Of a DNA stretch of 64,000 nucleotides, positions 62,397 through 64,000 are shown piece after piece. How positions within the stretch are numbered: the stretch's first letter is position 1; the number at the start of each line of letters is the position of its first letter. Under the pieces are notes generated by a model. It ran no database searches. It was not told where the DNA came from and saw only the letters and a list, made by a program, of their open reading frames with translations. The DNA comes from Bacteroidota bacterium (lineage in GTDB: Bacteria; Bacteroidota; Bacteroidia; Chitinophagales; Saprospiraceae): assembly GCA_024743405.1 (NCBI GenBank), contig JANSWP010000011.1, positions 50,502 through 114,501 of the forward strand, written 5' to 3'. The position numbers were made by a program, and so were the translations under genes.

Positions 62397-62470
62397 GGCG
62401 CGGTAGCTCAGCTGGTTAGAGCGCGTGATTCATAATCCCGAGGTCGGCGGTTCAAGCCCGCCTCGCGCTA
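62397..62470 (+). tRNA. tRNA-Met (CAU anticodon; tRNA-Ile2 cannot be excluded)
   Basis: 74 bases. Acceptor GGCGCGG pairs with TCGCGCT (two G-T pairs at the ends), D arm GCTC/GAGC, anticodon loop TTCATAA with CAT, variable loop AGGTC, T arm GGCGG-TTCAAGC-CCGCC. No encoded CCA. The anticodon stem CGTGA/TCCCG has a T-C mismatch at 29-41. A CAU anticodon may serve Met or, when modified to lysidine, Ile; elongator Met is preferred here on general similarity only. The terminator begins 12 bases after it. Confidence 0.93.
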
Positions 62471-62482
62471 CCTCAGAATTAT

Positions 62483-62520
62483 AAATCCTGCTAATTCATT
62501 GAATTTAGTGGGATTTTTTT
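62483..62520 (+). terminator. Terminator of the tRNA gene
   Basis: AAATCCTGCTAATTC pairs imperfectly with GAATTTAGTGGGATTT, followed by seven T's. Confidence 0.7.
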
Positions 62521-62612
62521 ATTTCTTTTATTAGTTAATTGAAATTTATTGGTATCTAAATTGGTATCTTACCTAATTTGTTGATTTTTGGATTCATAAC
62601 TTCAAGTTTGTT

Positions 62613-62860
62613 ATGAAATTCAATGTTAAGCTTCTCTTTTTTCTATACAGGTCAAAAGTCAATGCTAGAAAGCAAGCTCCTATTTATGGAAGAATTACCA
62701 TTAATAAAATCCAACGTCATTTTTCAACCGGCTTCTTTATAAATCTTGCACATTAGGATTCTAAGCAGCATAAAGTCAAGAATACTTCTAATTTAGCTAA
62801 TTCTATTAATAATTATTTAAGTGCCATTGAGCAAAAGGTAATTGAACTAGCTTTGAACGG
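62613..62860 (+). pseudogene. Remnant of a tyrosine recombinase (integrase) N-terminus
   Basis: From ATG: MKFNVKLLFFLYRSKVNARK, then QAPIYGRITINKIQRHFSTGFFI, which is the Arm-DNA-binding domain of Bacteroidota island integrases (pattern PIY.RIT..........STG.F). An in-frame stop at 62754-62756 replaces the usual tryptophan, then DSKQHKVKNTSNLANSIN and NYLSAIEQKVIELALN continue the next domain. The reading frame breaks at a palindrome at 62865, and no catalytic domain follows. It lies 143 bases after a tRNA gene, the usual attachment site. A direct repeat TTGGTATCT occurs at 62549 and 62561. Confidence 0.85.
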
Positions 62861-62864
62861 CCTC

Positions 62865-62909
62865 CCATCGGCGGCGGTCGCCCTTTTTGGGGCGACTGAT
62901 CGCTGATGG
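62865..62909. repeat. 45-bp GC-rich palindrome at the end of the integrase remnant
   Basis: CCATCGGCG and CGCTGATGG pair, and GTCGCCC/GGGCGAC inside; loop TTTTT. It marks the point where the integrase homology ends. The GC content is far above the surroundings. Possibly a small inserted element or a hairpin of a mobile unit. Confidence 0.7.
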
Positions 62910-62930
62910 ATTGTATGTGCCTGGCTTCTT

Positions 62931-63350
62931 TTATTCATTTTTTATTTTTGCCAAATACTCCCTCGGTGTAAATATCGATAATTCACTTTCCTTATAATCT
63001 CTCGTATTGCGAGTGATGATTATTTCATGTTCTGATTCAACCGCACAGAAATTTTGGAGACTATCTTCAAAGTCTTTAAATTTTGATTTCATAGCTTTAT
63101 CTATTACTGATTGACCTAAGTTTTCTATACTTATTATTTTTAGTATCTTTTGTATTTTCTGGTCTGCTTTATTCTTATTTTCGAGTCGCCCAATTATGTA
63201 ATGCATATTGGCGATACTCAAGAGCGAGCTATATAATTTAACTCCTGTTTCAATAGACTTTTCTATTAAAGTAGCCGTGTCTTCTGAAAACGGTTCTCTA
63301 TCAAGCAGTAAATCAAGTAGGATATCAGAGTCTATAAAGAGTTTTTTCAT
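62931..63350 (-). CDS. PIN-domain toxin (VapC-like)
   Basis: 139 residues. PIN fold: FIDSDILLDLLLDREPFSED with the first acidic residues, a middle helix region, then DFEDSLQNFCAVESEHEIIITRNTRDYKES, the closing motif (ITRN...D). PIN-domain toxins are Mg-dependent RNases that cut tRNA or mRNA when free of the antitoxin. The start ATG overlaps the antitoxin stop (ATGA), so translation is coupled and the pair forms a type II toxin-antitoxin operon. It sits inside the mobile-scar region. Confidence 0.88.
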   Translation of the reverse strand: MKKLFIDSDILLDLLLDREPFSEDTATLIEKSIETGVKLYSSLLSIANMHYIIGRLENKNKADQKIQKILKIISIENLGQSVIDKAMKSKFKDFEDSLQNFCAVESEHEIIITRNTRDYKESELSIFTPREYLAKIKNE

Positions 63351-63607
63351 TTGCCTAAGTATTTTTCAACAAGTGCGTCTTGTAGTATTTCTTTATAAGA
63401 GGTAAAATCTTCTGGAATTTTTACAGACCCTTTTAGTTCTCTTACGATTTTTAAGGATGATTTTTTCTTGTTATTTTCTTCCTTTAAGGCAAGTGATTTG
63501 AGATATTCTTCTACGATACTCGATAAGCTTTTACCACTTGATTTGGCATATCTTTTTGCTTCTTCAATCACTATTTGATTGATTGACAATGTTAGTTTGT
63601 TATTCAT
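63347..63607 (-). CDS. Antitoxin of the PIN-domain toxin (DUF6364-like)
   Basis: 86 residues. The N-terminal MNNKLTLSINQIVIEEAKRYAKSSGKSLS is a ribbon-helix-helix/DUF6364-type DNA-binding start (KLTLS...V...AK.YAK..G.SLS..VE.YL). The C-terminal SSLKIVRELKGSVKIPEDFTSYKE would bind the toxin. Upstream of the toxin gene with 4-base overlap, the standard antitoxin-first order. It probably autoregulates the operon. Confidence 0.87.
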   Translation of the reverse strand: MNNKLTLSINQIVIEEAKRYAKSSGKSLSSIVEEYLKSLALKEENNKKKSSLKIVRELKGSVKIPEDFTSYKEILQDALVEKYLGK

Positions 63608-63673
63608 ACGTATTATTTTTTACGTACAAATTTAAAGTTTATTATTTAATTTCGCAATGTTTTTTCTCTTTTT

Positions 63674-63994
63674 TTGCTTGGCACCAACGGTTCAGCATCT
63701 GTGTCTTCGTACAAAAAGGGCGACCGAGGCAAATACCGACTTTCAATAGCTAAGAAAAGTTGGCAAAGGCTCAAAGAGAAAATCAAAATCATTACACGCA
63801 AAACTAGTCCAATTCCCTTTGATGAGCGCATTGAACGACTGAATAAACTAATGGTTGGATGGGTGAATTATTTCAAACATGCCACTGGTTTTCAGAAGTT
63901 TAAGGATTTGGATTCTTGGATACGATGTCGATTAAGGTATTGTATTTATGAACGCAGTGGTGCGCAGCAAAAAAGCTCTGGGAGACCTTTTTAA
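63674..63994 (+). pseudogene. Fragment of a group II intron reverse transcriptase/maturase
   Basis: Only the end of the protein is present: YKKGDRGKYRLSIAKKSWQR, then KEKIKIITRKTSPIPFDERI and ERLNKLMVGWVNYFKHATGF, then DSWIRCRLRYCIYE. This is the group II intron maturase-specific (GIIM/domain X) region. The RT catalytic domain (YADD) is missing upstream, where the antitoxin gene begins instead. The normal C-terminus is replaced by SGAQQKSSGRPF before the stop. It is a relic of an intron, cut on both sides. Confidence 0.8.
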
Positions 63995-64000
63995 CGAAGA

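Overview
The window is AT-rich DNA from a member of the Bacteroidota, most likely a Saprospiraceae-like lineage. Supporting features are a GldG gliding protein, several secreted proteins with type IX secretion (T9SS) C-terminal tails, a 1715-residue protein ending in a gliding-motility (CHU-type) C-terminal domain, YfhO, DUF4197 and DUF4340 proteins, and promoters of the Bacteroidota form TTG-N19/20-TAnnTTTG. The phylum call is strong; the family call is an impression from gene content.

Layout. 1-8 kb: 3' part of gldG, a DUF4340 protein, two outer-membrane beta-barrel proteins, a five-domain Kazal lipoprotein, and an LPS-core block (waaA, then an hldE kinase-domain gene). 8-13 kb: two T9SS cargo proteins. 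13-19 kb (minus strand): a YheT-type hydrolase, two tandem CotH proteins, a nucleotidyltransferase and a small membrane protein. 19-25 kb: an NTF2-like protein, a DciA/DUF721 protein, etfBA behind a palindromic operator candidate, then on the minus strand a biotin carrier protein and a short methylmalonyl-CoA mutase beta-type subunit (propionyl-CoA metabolism), and a 2OG-Fe(II) oxygenase. 25-35 kb: a large regulatory-domain protein, then a branched-chain amino acid cluster ilvD-ilvB-(lipoprotein)-ilvN-ilvC-ilvA. 35-37 kb: a decayed sensor/receiver gene. 37-51 kb: an RNA methyltransferase, the giant CHU-type protein, a heme-binding protein, a choice-of-anchor-B protein, a GT2 glycosyltransferase, YfhO and a transglutaminase-like protein. 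52-62 kb: an FAD oxidoreductase, a BioD-like AAA protein, DUF4197, pullulanase, a serine hydrolase, Nif3, a zinc-ribbon coiled-coil protein and a TPR protein. 62.4-64 kb: a CAU-anticodon tRNA followed by mobile scars (broken tyrosine recombinase, PIN/antitoxin pair, group II intron maturase fragment).

Two regulatory or structural systems stand out. First, ilvD is preceded by an unannotated 27-codon leader ORF rich in Ile and Val codons. Its last codons carry GGAAGAATGGT, which imitates the 3' arm of the rho-independent terminator that follows. That is the complete architecture of a ribosome-mediated attenuator.

Second, six intergenic elements of 158-169 bp (3.2, 13.1, 18.9, 33.7, 33.9 and 47.4 kb) are near-symmetric long palindromes. 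Each is centred on a short hairpin whose stem bases covary between copies but whose loop always reads C-[TNNG]-G in one orientation. Their outer ends come in several unrelated types, and one type is shared with a second palindrome family (25.0, 43.3 and 55.3 kb), so ends and cores appear to be exchanged like modules. In two cases the element supplies the last codons and the stop codon of a neighbouring gene. No autonomous mobile gene for these elements is visible in the window.
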